DNA of 59,850 nucleotides from an uncultured Lachnospiraceae bacterium (GCA_946541955.1 CAMNJZ010000003.1:1-59850), one strand, 5' to 3'; shown: positions 35,681-45,425, numbered from the stretch's first letter. The notes: generated by a model not told the origin, from the sequence alone. Numbers and translations: made by a program.

Positions 35681-37203
35681 CAGGCCTTTTGCGCATCCTC
35701 CTCCAGGATATCCCGGATCAGCTCGCGCTCATCCATATGGTACTTGGTCTTTCCTATGATCTGATAATCCTCATGTCCCTTGCCGGCCAGAACGATGATG
35801 TCCCCGGCCTGGCCGTTGTGAATGGCGTAGGCAATGGCTTCCTTTCTGTCAGGAATGGTCACATAGACTCCTTCGGTCCGCTTCATGCCGGTCTCGATAT
35901 CGGCAATGATCTTCATGGGATCCTCGGTCCTGGGATTATCGGAGGTAATGATGGTAAAATCGGAGGTCCTGCCGCTCTCTTCTCCCATGGTAAAGCGTCT
36001 TTCGGGGTCTCTGTCGCCGCCGCAGCCAAAGAGGGTCACCAGGCGGTTGGGTTCATATTCCCGCAGAGAGGTCAGAAGACTGCGCAGGGCCATGGCGTTG
36101 TGGGCGTAGTCGATGAGGAGGGTGAAGCTGTCGGACACCCTGACCATCTCAATGCGGCCTCTTACCTTAATGCCCAGCAGGGCTTTCTGAATGGCCTCTG
36201 TATCCGCTTTGAAATGCCGGCAGATGGCAATGGCGCAGAGGGCGTTGTAGACCGAAAAGCGTCCCGGCATGGGGACTTCGGCCGCAAAGTCCAGAAGGCC
36301 CCGGACATGGAAGCGGATGCCCAGCTCGCCGGGCTCCTTGATCAGCTCCAGGTCCTGGGCGTAGAGGGAATTGGTCTCTGCCAGGCCGTAGGTCTCCACC
36401 TCGCAGGTGTGACCGTCCAGGATCCTTTCGGCATAGGGGTCGTCGCCGTTGACAATGCCCATCCTGCACTGCTTGAAAAGCAGGCTCTTGCAGTAGAGAT
36501 AATCCTCAAAGCTGCTGTGCTCGCCCGGGCCGATATGGTCCGGAGACAGATTGGTGAAAATACCGTAGTCAAAAATAAAGCCCTGGGTCCTGTGGAGCTT
36601 GAGGGCCTGGGAGGAGACCTCCATGACCACCGCATCCATGCCGGCGTCCGCCATATCCCTGAAATACTTCTGCAGGGTCATGGATTCGGGCGTGGTATTG
36701 GGAGAAGGGATCCTGACGTCTCCGTAGACGGTCTCGATGGTGCCCACCAGGCCCACCTTGTAGCCGGCGTTCTGCAGGATGCTGCGGACCATGTAGGTGG
36801 TGGTGGTCTTGCCCTTGGTGCCCGTGATACCGATGATCTTCATGCGGGAGGCAGGATTTCCGTAATAGGCGGCAGAGATCCAGGCCATGGCGTAGCGGGA
36901 ATCATAGACCCTGATGATGACCGGGTCTTCCCCCTGGATATAGGGGGTGATGTCCAGGTCCTTTTCCACCACCAGGGCTGCGGCGCCCTTTTCCAGCACC
37001 ATGGGAATAAAGGAGTGGCCGTCCGAAACGGTTCCGGAAATGCAGAAGAAAAGGCCTCCCTTTTCCACCTTTCTGGAATCGTTGTAGATCCCCGTGATCT
37101 CTTTCTTTAAAAGAGACCGTACTACCTCGGGATCTGTAATGGCCTGTCCCCTTGCGTCATTAAAATGATAGTCCACCTTACTGATCAGATCTGCTATTTT
37201 CAT
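35680..37203 (-). CDS. murE: UDP-MurNAc-L-Ala-D-Glu:meso-diaminopimelate ligase
   Basis: This cytosolic Mur ligase adds the third stem-peptide residue. The 507 aa carry the ATP loop 'GTKGKTTTTY', the carbamylated-Lys region, and the specificity motif DNPRTEDP. DNPR is the form associated with meso-DAP rather than lysine, so the wall should be A1-gamma/DAP type. ATG with GGGAG five bases upstream, 21 bp after recJ. Unusually, it is not in the division cluster at 14682-22965 but in the recJ-priA operon. Confidence 0.96.
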   Translation of the reverse strand: MKIADLISKVDYHFNDARGQAITDPEVVRSLLKKEITGIYNDSRKVEKGGLFFCISGTVSDGHSFIPMVLEKGAAALVVEKDLDITPYIQGEDPVIIRVYDSRYAMAWISAAYYGNPASRMKIIGITGTKGKTTTTYMVRSILQNAGYKVGLVGTIETVYGDVRIPSPNTTPESMTLQKYFRDMADAGMDAVVMEVSSQALKLHRTQGFIFDYGIFTNLSPDHIGPGEHSSFEDYLYCKSLLFKQCRMGIVNGDDPYAERILDGHTCEVETYGLAETNSLYAQDLELIKEPGELGIRFHVRGLLDFAAEVPMPGRFSVYNALCAIAICRHFKADTEAIQKALLGIKVRGRIEMVRVSDSFTLLIDYAHNAMALRSLLTSLREYEPNRLVTLFGCGGDRDPERRFTMGEESGRTSDFTIITSDNPRTEDPMKIIADIETGMKRTEGVYVTIPDRKEAIAYAIHNGQAGDIIVLAGKGHEDYQIIGKTKYHMDERELIRDILEEDAQKA

Positions 37204-37224
37204 GCTTTTCTCCCATAAGTCCTT

Positions 37225-39012
37225 TTATTTGAAACGTATATCCTTCACAACATACTGGAGCGTTTCCTGCCCCTGATAGCTGTTGATATCCGGGTAATAT
37301 ACCATATCTATTGTAACATTTCCCCTGCCTCTGAGGAGTTCATTTGCGTTAATTGTTCCTGCCTCCTGCCGGACCAGTTCCAGGAAGGCGTCTCCGTCGT
37401 CAAAGCGGATGAGATCCAGCCAGGCGCCGTTCATGTCCTTTCCCTTCATCCGGACCACGTTCCGGTTCCTTCCCACGATCCGGACCTCGGACAGCACGAC
37501 GTTTTTGGTAACAAAGAGGGGCTTGGGGTTTTCCTGGCCCCAGGGCTCGAGGGACTCCAGCTCCCTGACCAGGGGGAGGCCGATCAGGCCGGGGGGCAGC
37601 TCCATGTCGATCCGGATGGTCTCTGTCAGGTCCTCTTCGGAGAGGGTGCACTGGTCATTGATCCGTTTCCGGAAGATCTCGACGTTCTCCTCCTTCATGG
37701 AAAGGCCGGCTGCCATCTTGTGGCCTCCGAATTTCACAAACAGGTCTCCGCACCGGCTCAGCTCCTCAAACATGTTGTAGGCTTCAATGGACCTGCCGGA
37801 CCCCTTGGCGATCCCATCGCCGGTCTTTGTCAGGACAATGGAGGGCCTGGCAAATCTTTCTCTGACCCTGCCCGCAATAATGCCGGCCAGGGACTCGTGG
37901 CAGTCCGGCAGATACAGGACCAGGACTCTGTCCTGCAGATAGGGACCGGTCCGGGCCAGTTCACAGGCCCTTTCCACGCCCTGCTTTGTCATGTCCTTGC
38001 GGCTGTCGTTGAGGCTCCTCAGGTCTGCCGCCTGGACCAGGGCCCTGTCATAGTCTTCTTCAAAAAAGAGGGCCAGGCCCCGCTTGGCCGAATCCAGCCT
38101 GCCGGTGGCGTTGAGGCAGGGACCCAGGATAAAGCCTGCATGATAGGCGGTCAGCTTTCTGTCCGCCAGATCGGTGGCCCGGATCAGGGCCCGGAGTCCG
38201 GTATTGCTGGTGACGGAAGCCCTTTTCAGGCCTTCCCGGACCAGGACCCGGTTCTCGTCCTTTAAGGGCATGACGTCACAGACCGTTGCCAGGGCGCAGA
38301 AGGGAAGCAGGTCCCCTGCCAGGGGCTCCTTGGGAAAGCCGCCCTTTTCCAGGATCTTCAGACACAGCTTATAGGCCACGACGGCCCCGCAGATCTCCGG
38401 GAAGGGATAGGCCCTTCCTCCTGTCAGCGAGGGCGGGATCTTGGGATCCACCACCGCCTGGCCGGGCGGCAGCACGTATTCCTTTTCCCCCTTTTCATTC
38501 AGCTTGAAGGGGACTTCGTGATGGTCTGTGACGATCACGGTCATTCCCGCTTCCACTGCCGGCCCCAGGACAGGCCCTGCGGCGATGCCGTTGTCGCAGG
38601 TCAGGATGGTATCGATCCCGTCCGCCAGGGCATCCTGTACGATCCGGGCGTTGATGCCGTATCCGTCCAGGATCCGGTCCGGCAGCTCATAGTCCGCCTG
38701 CCCGCCCATCTCCCGGATGCTTTTGACCAGGATATAGGTGGAACAGATCCCGTCCACATCGTAGTCGCCGATGATGCGGATCCTTTTTCCGGTCCGGATC
38801 TTTTCAAGGACCAGGTCCGCCGCCCTGTCCAGGTCCGGCAGCAGGGAGGGATCATGCAGGTCCGCCAGGGTCCCTGATAAAAAGATCCTGTAATCCTCCT
38901 CCGTCTCCATATCCCGATTCCGCAGGATCCTGGCGGTCACCTGGGAGATCCGGTGCCTTGCCGCTATGCTCTTAAAATCTGCTCTTTTCTGATAGACGAT
39001 CCACTTGGCCAA
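37225..39012 (-). CDS. recJ: Single-strand-specific exonuclease RecJ
   Basis: This is a 5'-3' ssDNA exonuclease of the DHH family, acting in recombination and repair. At 595 aa it is close to the E. coli core length and shorter than Bacillus RecJ. It has 'IGDYDVDGICST' (motif I), 'VTDHHEVP' (the DHH motif), 'GPCLNATGRLDSA', and the C-terminal DHHA1 domain with 'KFGGHKMAAGLS'. It ends with the OB domain. Start: TTG at 39010-39012, with GAGGGTGA upstream. It is the first gene of the ten-gene run that continues to rsgA. Confidence 0.95.
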   Translation of the reverse strand: MAKWIVYQKRADFKSIAARHRISQVTARILRNRDMETEEDYRIFLSGTLADLHDPSLLPDLDRAADLVLEKIRTGKRIRIIGDYDVDGICSTYILVKSIREMGGQADYELPDRILDGYGINARIVQDALADGIDTILTCDNGIAAGPVLGPAVEAGMTVIVTDHHEVPFKLNEKGEKEYVLPPGQAVVDPKIPPSLTGGRAYPFPEICGAVVAYKLCLKILEKGGFPKEPLAGDLLPFCALATVCDVMPLKDENRVLVREGLKRASVTSNTGLRALIRATDLADRKLTAYHAGFILGPCLNATGRLDSAKRGLALFFEEDYDRALVQAADLRSLNDSRKDMTKQGVERACELARTGPYLQDRVLVLYLPDCHESLAGIIAGRVRERFARPSIVLTKTGDGIAKGSGRSIEAYNMFEELSRCGDLFVKFGGHKMAAGLSMKEENVEIFRKRINDQCTLSEEDLTETIRIDMELPPGLIGLPLVRELESLEPWGQENPKPLFVTKNVVLSEVRIVGRNRNVVRMKGKDMNGAWLDLIRFDDGDAFLELVRQEAGTINANELLRGRGNVTIDMVYYPDINSYQGQETLQYVVKDIRFK

Positions 39013-39054
39013 GCTGTCACCCTCTTTGCGTAAATACTGCCATACAGATGAGAA

Positions 39055-39080
39055 CAGGGGGATACTTGCGCATCCCCCTG
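39055..39080 (-). terminator. Hairpin after secDF
   Basis: A nine-bp stem (CAGGGGGAT / ATCCCCCTG) with an eight-base loop lies about 25 bases after the secDF stop. The T-tract that follows is poor (TGTTCTC), so termination may be partial and recJ may receive read-through. Confidence 0.55.
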
Positions 39081-39104
39081 CCAGGTATTGGTTTTATATC
39101 AGCT

Positions 39105-41513
39105 TCAGATCACAGTCTTGGATCTGTCGCTTGCTTCTTTGTCTTTCTTTCTGGCTTCTGCCCTTTCCTTTCTGGACATGCCGGAATAGTCATTGTTCTT
39201 CCTGGAGGAAGAAGGAATGTTCACACGGCTGGCCGGTGCTGCTGCAGCTGCGGCCTCATTGACCTTGAAGGTATTGCGAAGGACATACCAGAGGGAGCCT
39301 GCGATACATACGGAGGACCAGGCGCCGGAAATGATACCGATCATGATGGGAAGGGCAAATTCCTTGACATCCGATACGCCGAAGATCCAGAGGGTGGCGA
39401 CCATGAAGAAGGTCGTCAGGGAAGTAAAGAGGCTTCGGGACAGGGTCTGGGTCACAGCCCCGTTGATCATGTCTGCCAGGTCGTCCTTTCTGGACATGAA
39501 CTGCTTGTTCTCACGGATACGGTCAAATACGACGATGGTCGCATTGATGGAATAACCGACGATGGTCAGCATGCAGGCGATGAAGGTGGAGCCTACGGAT
39601 ACACGCAGGATCGCATAGCCGCCCAGAACGATCAGCACGTCGTGGATCAGGCAGGCCACGGCGGAGGCGCCGAAGCGGATATCGGTAAATCTCAGCCAGA
39701 TGTAGATCAGCATCAGAGCCAGGGCGACCGCCACGGCGATCAGAGCATCCTGCTTCATCTCGCTGCTGATAGTGGAGCTGATGGTCTCGGATGTGATCTT
39801 GTCCTTGTCAACGCCGAACTCCTCCACCAGTTTGTTGGAGATTTCCGTGCTGGCCTCGGTGGAAAGCTCAACGGTCTTGAAGATGACTTCGCTGGTGCCG
39901 GTGACCTTCTGGACCTGTACGTTGGCGTTGCCGGAAAGATCCTGGAAGATCGGAACCACCTGGGCGTCGATGTCTTCCAGTGTCTTGTCTTCATTGAAGG
40001 TAACGTTGGTGGAAGTACCGCCTACAAAGTCCAGGCTGTAGTTGAGCATGCCCCTGCCGCTGCCGGCGTTGATGCCCATGCCTGCAAAGCCTGCCAGGAT
40101 CAGAATGATGGAAATGGCAAAGACCAGCTTCCTCTTTCCGACGAAGTCGATGACCTTCAGGCTTCTTGCCTTACCATACCACTTCACATCTTTGGCGCCC
40201 AGGGCGTAGAAGATGCTGATCAGGGCTCTTGTTACAAAGAGCGCTGTGAACATGGAAAGAACAATACCGATGGCCAGGGTCTGGGCAAAGCCCTTTACAG
40301 TACCGGAGCCCAGCAGATACAGAACGACTGCTGCGATCAGGGTTGTAACGTTGCCGTCGATGATGGCGGACAGGGCCTTCTGGAAACCGGACTTGATGGC
40401 CATTTTCACAGAAGCGCCTGCGGAGATATCCTCACGGATACGGGCGAAAATAATAACGTTGGCGTCGACTGCCATACCGATGGAAAGCAGAATACCTGCA
40501 ATACCGGGCAGGGTCAGGGTCACGTCAAAGCCGTTCAGGACCAGAGCGATCAGAATGACATAGATGGCCAGAGCCACAACTGCCAGGAGACCGGGCAGGA
40601 AATAGACTGCGATCATAAATACAGCGACCAGGGCAAAACCGATGATACCGGCTGTCTTAGAGGTCTTCAGAGCGTTCTGGCCCAGCTGGGCGCCGACGAT
40701 CTGAGAACGAAGTCTCTGCAGTTCGACCTTCAGTCCGCCGATACGGATGGTGGAGGCCAGGGTCCTGGCGGATTCGATGGTCTCTTCGCCTTCGATGATG
40801 GCGCGGCCGTCTGTGATGGCTGCGTTGACCTTGGGAACGGAAACGAAGGCACCGTCATAATAGATACCGATGGTGTCTCTGTTGTCGTTGAAAGCAGCTG
40901 TGGTGGCGTCTGCGAACTTCTGCTTGCCTTCTGCGGTAAAGGTCAGGGAGACAACGATCTGCTGGTTGTTCATGGAGTCGGTCTGATAGCCGGCCTCTGC
41001 CGTTTCCACATCGGTACCGGACAGGACTGCGTCGCCGTCGGCGATGCATTCTTCAATGGACTTGTTCAGAACGTAGCCATAGGATCCGTCCTCCAGGGTG
41101 CCGAGGGAATAGTTTTCCTTGCCTTCGGCGTCCTTATGACGGATGAAGTAGAGGGAACCGGGACGGCCCAGCTCCTCCAGGATGGCATTGGTCTCAGCGA
41201 CGCCGGAAATGCCGGGGATCTCAATGTTGAGACGGTCTGCGCCTTCCTGGTATACAGTCGCTTCTGTGCTGTACTGTTCTACACGTTTCTGAAGCTTGTA
41301 GATGGTATCATCCATATCTTCCTGGGAAGGGGCTTCGTCCCCGACTGCTTCATAGGTAATGGAAGCGCCGCCGGCCAGGTCAAGACCAAGCTTGATATTC
41401 TTGTAGGATCCCTTATGCTCGCTGCCGATGCCGAAATATGCAACATATCCCAGAATGCCGGATGCAATAAGGATCAATGCCAGAAAAATTGCTGCTCTTG
41501 ATTTTTTCATCAC
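39105..41513 (-). CDS. secDF: Fused protein-export membrane protein SecDF
   Basis: This RND-superfamily accessory protein of the Sec translocon uses the proton gradient to pull secreted chains outward. At 802 aa, SecD and SecF are joined in one chain, each with six membrane helices and a large extracytoplasmic domain. The conserved motifs are 'LGLDLAGGAS' (D1), 'GMAVDANVIIFARIRED' in the SecD half, 'DFVGGT' and 'YSINATIVVFDRIREN' in the SecF half. GTG (41513) or the adjacent ATG (41510) can start; GGAG lies upstream of both. It has its own promoter (41577-41604). Confidence 0.96.
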   Translation of the reverse strand: MMKKSRAAIFLALILIASGILGYVAYFGIGSEHKGSYKNIKLGLDLAGGASITYEAVGDEAPSQEDMDDTIYKLQKRVEQYSTEATVYQEGADRLNIEIPGISGVAETNAILEELGRPGSLYFIRHKDAEGKENYSLGTLEDGSYGYVLNKSIEECIADGDAVLSGTDVETAEAGYQTDSMNNQQIVVSLTFTAEGKQKFADATTAAFNDNRDTIGIYYDGAFVSVPKVNAAITDGRAIIEGEETIESARTLASTIRIGGLKVELQRLRSQIVGAQLGQNALKTSKTAGIIGFALVAVFMIAVYFLPGLLAVVALAIYVILIALVLNGFDVTLTLPGIAGILLSIGMAVDANVIIFARIREDISAGASVKMAIKSGFQKALSAIIDGNVTTLIAAVVLYLLGSGTVKGFAQTLAIGIVLSMFTALFVTRALISIFYALGAKDVKWYGKARSLKVIDFVGKRKLVFAISIILILAGFAGMGINAGSGRGMLNYSLDFVGGTSTNVTFNEDKTLEDIDAQVVPIFQDLSGNANVQVQKVTGTSEVIFKTVELSTEASTEISNKLVEEFGVDKDKITSETISSTISSEMKQDALIAVAVALALMLIYIWLRFTDIRFGASAVACLIHDVLIVLGGYAILRVSVGSTFIACMLTIVGYSINATIVVFDRIRENKQFMSRKDDLADMINGAVTQTLSRSLFTSLTTFFMVATLWIFGVSDVKEFALPIMIGIISGAWSSVCIAGSLWYVLRNTFKVNEAAAAAAPASRVNIPSSSRKNNDYSGMSRKERAEARKKDKEASDRSKTVI

Positions 41514-41576
41514 GAATTATCTCCTATCTTTACTCGCTGCAGCCTTGTCTTCCTCCAAAAGCCAACAGCCTTTGAA

Positions 41577-41604
41577 ATTATAGCACAAAAGATTGGGAAG
41601 TAAA
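41577..41604 (-). promoter_or_regulatory. secDF promoter
   Basis: The minus strand has TTTACT (41599-41604), a 16-base spacer, and TGC-TATAAT (41577-41582). It lies about 64 bases before the secDF start. Confidence 0.7.
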
Positions 41605-41702
41605 ACTTTTTTTCATCTTCCCCTCCCCTTTTTCCGGGCCCTGTGTTAGCATTTGAACTGTGTTCCCAGAAAGGATCCCCCATATTCAGGAAGGAAAAGC
41701 CC

Positions 41703-42242
41703 ATGCTCCGGATCTGCCTCTATGCATCTCCTGTCACAACCAAAGAATTCCTGCGTCAAAGCGGCATCAGCAGCGTCCCTGTCATCGGCGCCCATGGAAA
41801 GCCCTCCCTTCCGGGGACCGGCCTTTTTTTCAACAAGTCCGACTCCGGATCTCTGACGGCCTTTGCCCTCTCCGACGAGTGCGAAGTCGGGATCGATCTG
41901 CAGGAGATCCTCCCCTATAAGGACCGGTATGACCGCCTGGCCCGCCGCTTCTTCCGGCCGGAGGAGCAGGAGGCCCTCGCCCTCCTGGAAGGGGACCGGC
42001 GGGCCGAAAGCTTCTTCCGGCTCTGGACCATCAAGGAAAGCTATCTGAAGTATACAGGCAGGGGCATCGGGGGCGGACTCTCCTCCTTCCGGATCGATTT
42101 TGAAAACCGCCTCATCCTGCCGGACCAGGGAGGGACGGCCGCCTTCCGGATTTTTACGCCGGAGTGCCTGAAAGAAAGCTATGTACTCTCCCTCTGCGCA
42201 GGCTCTCTGCCTGCCTCCATTCCCATTCTATATAAGGATTAA
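41703..42242 (+). CDS. 4'-phosphopantetheinyl transferase (Sfp-type superfamily, short form)
   Basis: This enzyme attaches the phosphopantetheine arm of CoA to a Ser on carrier proteins. The 179 aa show the two family motifs: 'VGIDLQ' (Mg-binding Asp) and 'LWTIKESYLKYTGRG' (the W-x-x-K-E-x-x-x-K motif). It is shorter than Bacillus Sfp (about 224 aa) because the N-terminal half is reduced. ATG 41703 is chosen for AGGAAGG upstream; the frame is open from 41643 without a better site. No polyketide, NRPS or fatty acid synthase gene is in the window, so its carrier protein is unknown. It is convergent with aspS. Confidence 0.85.
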   Translation: MLRICLYASPVTTKEFLRQSGISSVPVIGAHGKPSLPGTGLFFNKSDSGSLTAFALSDECEVGIDLQEILPYKDRYDRLARRFFRPEEQEALALLEGDRRAESFFRLWTIKESYLKYTGRGIGGGLSSFRIDFENRLILPDQGGTAAFRIFTPECLKESYVLSLCAGSLPASIPILYKD

Positions 42243-42259
42243 AAAAACAAGGTAATAAA

Positions 42260-42291
42260 CAAGGCGCTGCACAGCCAGGTGCAGCGCCTTG
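42260..42291. terminator. Terminator between the PPTase gene and aspS
   Basis: A perfect 13-bp stem (CAAGGCGCTGCAC / GTGCAGCGCCTTG) has a six-base loop. It sits between the convergent stops and likely ends both transcripts. Confidence 0.85.
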
Positions 42292-42310
42292 TATGCATTT
42301 ATCGGTTGAA

Positions 42311-44095
42311 TCAGTCGGCTTTCGTGGAAAGGGAAAGTTCCTCCAGCTGCCTGGGATCCACGACATCGGGCGCGCCGCTCATCAGATCGGCCGCATCCTT
42401 GTTCTTGGGGAAGGCGATGACGTCACGGATGGAATCCGCCTTGGTCAGCAGCATGACCATACGGTCCAGACCATAGGCCAGGCCTGCGTGAGGCGGAACG
42501 CCGTACTTGAAGGCGGTCAGCAGGAAGCCGAACTTCTCCTCAGCCTCTTCCCGGGTCAGGCCGATGACTTCGAACATCTTCTCCTGAATGTCATTCTGGT
42601 GGATACGGACAGAGCCGCCGCCCAGCTCGACGCCGTTCAAAACGATGTCATAAGCCTTGGCGCGGACAGAGCCGGGATCTGCATCGATATTGGGCCAGTC
42701 TTCTTCCATGGGCATGGTGAAGGGATGGTGCATGGCCACAAAGCGGTTCTCCTCCTCGGACCACTCCAGGAGCGGGAATTCAACGACCCAGAGGAAGTTG
42801 AACTGATCGTGGTCGATCAGACCCAGGTCATCGCCCAGCTTCAGACGCAGGGCGCCCAGAACGTTCCATACCAGGGGCGTCTTGTCGGAGGCAAAGAAGA
42901 TCATGTCGCCTGTCTGCGCGCCGGTCCTCTCGATCAGGGCCGCGATCTCCTCCTCCTTCATGAACTTGGCGAAGGAGCACTTGACGCCGTCTTCCTTCAC
43001 AGCGATGTAGGGAAGGCCCTTGGCGCCGTAGCCCTTGACCATCTCCACGTACTTGTCGATCTTCTTTCTTGCCATGCCGGCCTGACCGGGGGCAACGATG
43101 GCCCTGACAGAGCTGCCGGCAGCGCGGGCTGCCTCCTGGAAGGGCGGGAATTCACAGTCCCTGACCAGGTCTGTCACATCCTTCAGGGTCATGCCAAAGC
43201 GGGTATCCGGCTTGTCGGATCCATAGTTGTTCATGGCGTCGATCCATTTGATGCGGGGAAGCGGGAGCTGTACGTCCAGACCGATGGCCTTTTTGCATAC
43301 GTACTGGAGCAGTCTCTCGTTGGTCTCCATGACGTCTTCTTCATCGACGAAGGAGAATTCCATATCCAGCTGGGTGAATTCCGGCTGCCTGTCGGCACGC
43401 AGGTCCTCGTCGCGGAAGCACTTGGCGATCTGGAAATATCTGTCATAGCCGGAAGCCATCAGGAGCTGCTTGAAGAGCTGGGGAGACTGGGGCAGGGCGT
43501 AGAAGGTGCCGGGACGGACTCTGGAAGGGACCAGGTAGTCTCTTGCGCCTTCAGGGGTGGACTTGCAGAGAATGGGCGTTTCGATCTCCAAAAAGCCCTC
43601 TCCTGCCATGAACTCCCGGATATACTGGGTGATCTGGCTGCGGAGGATCAGTCTCCTCTGCAGGTCAGGCCGCCGCAGGTCCAGGCTTCTGTACTTGAGA
43701 CGGAGCTCTTCTCTGGTCTTGGAGTTTTCCTCGATGGCGAAGGGCGGCGTCTCGGATTCGGAAAGGATCCGGGTGTCGGTGACACGGATCTCGATATCGC
43801 CGGTAGGGATATTCTTGTTGACGGCGCCGCTTCTGGCTGTCACGGTGCCGGTGGCTGCAACAACGTATTCAGACCGCATGGACGCAGCCTTCTCCATGTT
43901 TGCAGGGCCGCAGTCCGCTTCTTCATAGATCAGCTGGATGATGCCGCTTCTGTCCCGCAGGTCGACAAAGACGATGCCGCCCTTGTTTCTCTGCTTCTGT
44001 ACCCAGCCCATAACCGTCACTGTCTGACCGATACAGGCATTTGTCAGTTCCGCACATCTGCATGTGCGCTTCAGGCCTTTCATGGATTCTGCCAT
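42311..44095 (-). CDS. aspS: Aspartyl-tRNA synthetase
   Basis: This class II synthetase charges tRNA-Asp. The 594 aa have an N-terminal OB anticodon-binding fold ('TVMGWVQKQRNKGGIVFVDLRDRSG') and motif 2 'CFRDEDLRADRQPEF'. The bacterial GAD insertion follows in the middle, with motif 3 'GLAYGLDRMVMLL'. ATG 44095 (MAESMKG) is chosen because AGGAAG lies upstream and the family begins here; the open frame extends 37 codons further without support. It lies 67 bp after hisS. Confidence 0.97.
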   Translation of the reverse strand: MAESMKGLKRTCRCAELTNACIGQTVTVMGWVQKQRNKGGIVFVDLRDRSGIIQLIYEEADCGPANMEKAASMRSEYVVAATGTVTARSGAVNKNIPTGDIEIRVTDTRILSESETPPFAIEENSKTREELRLKYRSLDLRRPDLQRRLILRSQITQYIREFMAGEGFLEIETPILCKSTPEGARDYLVPSRVRPGTFYALPQSPQLFKQLLMASGYDRYFQIAKCFRDEDLRADRQPEFTQLDMEFSFVDEEDVMETNERLLQYVCKKAIGLDVQLPLPRIKWIDAMNNYGSDKPDTRFGMTLKDVTDLVRDCEFPPFQEAARAAGSSVRAIVAPGQAGMARKKIDKYVEMVKGYGAKGLPYIAVKEDGVKCSFAKFMKEEEIAALIERTGAQTGDMIFFASDKTPLVWNVLGALRLKLGDDLGLIDHDQFNFLWVVEFPLLEWSEEENRFVAMHHPFTMPMEEDWPNIDADPGSVRAKAYDIVLNGVELGGGSVRIHQNDIQEKMFEVIGLTREEAEEKFGFLLTAFKYGVPPHAGLAYGLDRMVMLLTKADSIRDVIAFPKNKDAADLMSGAPDVVDPRQLEELSLSTKAD

Positions 44096-44162
44096 AGTTT
44101 CTTCCTTTCCGGACGCAGGTTCTGCGCCGACCCTTAAGGGATTTTTTATCTTCCTAAATGAA

Positions 44163-45425
44163 TTATCTGCTGATCGGGTCCTTATAGAATTCCACGAATT
44201 CCTCATAACCCCTTTCCGTCAGCTGCTGCTTCTGGAACTTCTTGTTTTTCGCCATGTGGGCGATCAGGACCTGGCCGCCGGCTTCTCTGGCCTTCTGGGC
44301 GCTGGAAAGAACCTCCCGCATTCTGTCTGCGGGCATGTTCTTTTCGATCAGGTAGGCAGTCTTTTTGGCCGCGCCGGGGATCTTGAAGCCCTGCTCGAGA
44401 AGGATCAGGATGATCCGCTCAAAGCCGATGGAAAAACCGCAGGCGGGTACGTCCCGGCCGGTAAATTTCCCTACCATGCCGTCATAGCGGCCGCCGCCTC
44501 CGCAGCTGATGCCCAGCTCGGGCATGGCGATCTCAAAGATGGTGCCGGTATAATAGGACATGCCTCTGACGATGGTGGGATCAAAGACCATACGGAAATC
44601 TGCGCTCTTTACAGCGTCCACGCTTTCAATTACTTCGCGCAGGTCCGGAATGACGTCGGGCTCGATGACGCCGGAGAGTTTTTCTTCCAGCCATGCCAGC
44701 TGGTCCTCTGCCTCCTGAAGGCCCTGGAAAAGACCGATGTAGGTATCGGTGCTTTCCTTGGAAAAGCCGCTTTCCACCAGCTCTCTGGCAGCGCCCTCCA
44801 TGCCGATCTTGTCCATCTTGTCAAGAATGATGAAGACCTCGTCGAAGCGGTCAGCCGGGAATCCGCTGTAGGCCGCCATGGCCTTGAGGAGCCTTCTTTC
44901 ATTGATGCGGATCTGGAAGTTCTTAAATCCCAGCCTGCCAAGGGTGGTGGTGGTGGCCAGGATCAGTTCGATCTCAGCCAGATTGGTGGGCTCACCGATG
45001 ATATCTATGTCGCACTGCATGAACTGGCGGTAGCGTCCCTTCTGGGGCCTGTCCGCTCTCCATACATTGCCCATCTGCAGCGCCTTAAAGGGAGCGGGCA
45101 GCTCATTGGCGTGATTGGAATAATAACGGACCAGGGGAACGGTCAGGTCATAGCGCAGGCCGCCGTCGACCAGATCCGCTTCCGAGGAAGCCGTCTCCAG
45201 CTTCAGCTTTTCGCCCCTCTTCAGGATCTTAAAAATCAGTTTTTCATTATCGCCGCCCTGCTTGCTGGTCAGGTTCTGAATACTTTCCACGCAGGGGGTC
45301 TCAATAGACTGGAAGCCGAATTCCGCATAGGTCTTCTTAATGACAGACTGTGCGTAATCTCTGATTTCCATTTCTTCAGGCATAATGTCCTTCATGCCTG
45401 TAACAGGTTTCTTAATGAGTGCCAT
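44163..45425 (-). CDS. hisS: Histidyl-tRNA synthetase
   Basis: This class II synthetase has 420 aa. Motifs: 'PVTGMKDIMPEE' at the N-terminus, motif 2 'GNVWRADRPQKGRYRQFMQ', the histidine-specific segments ('GGGGRYDGMVGKF') and the C-terminal anticodon-binding domain. The ATG at 45425 is used because AGAGGA lies upstream and the predicted promoter -10 (45469-45474) would put the longer 45491 start outside the transcript. The leader is only about 35-45 bases, too short for a T-box. aspS follows, a common pair. Confidence 0.97.
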   Translation of the reverse strand: MALIKKPVTGMKDIMPEEMEIRDYAQSVIKKTYAEFGFQSIETPCVESIQNLTSKQGGDNEKLIFKILKRGEKLKLETASSEADLVDGGLRYDLTVPLVRYYSNHANELPAPFKALQMGNVWRADRPQKGRYRQFMQCDIDIIGEPTNLAEIELILATTTTLGRLGFKNFQIRINERRLLKAMAAYSGFPADRFDEVFIILDKMDKIGMEGAARELVESGFSKESTDTYIGLFQGLQEAEDQLAWLEEKLSGVIEPDVIPDLREVIESVDAVKSADFRMVFDPTIVRGMSYYTGTIFEIAMPELGISCGGGGRYDGMVGKFTGRDVPACGFSIGFERIILILLEQGFKIPGAAKKTAYLIEKNMPADRMREVLSSAQKAREAGGQVLIAHMAKNKKFQKQQLTERGYEEFVEFYKDPISR

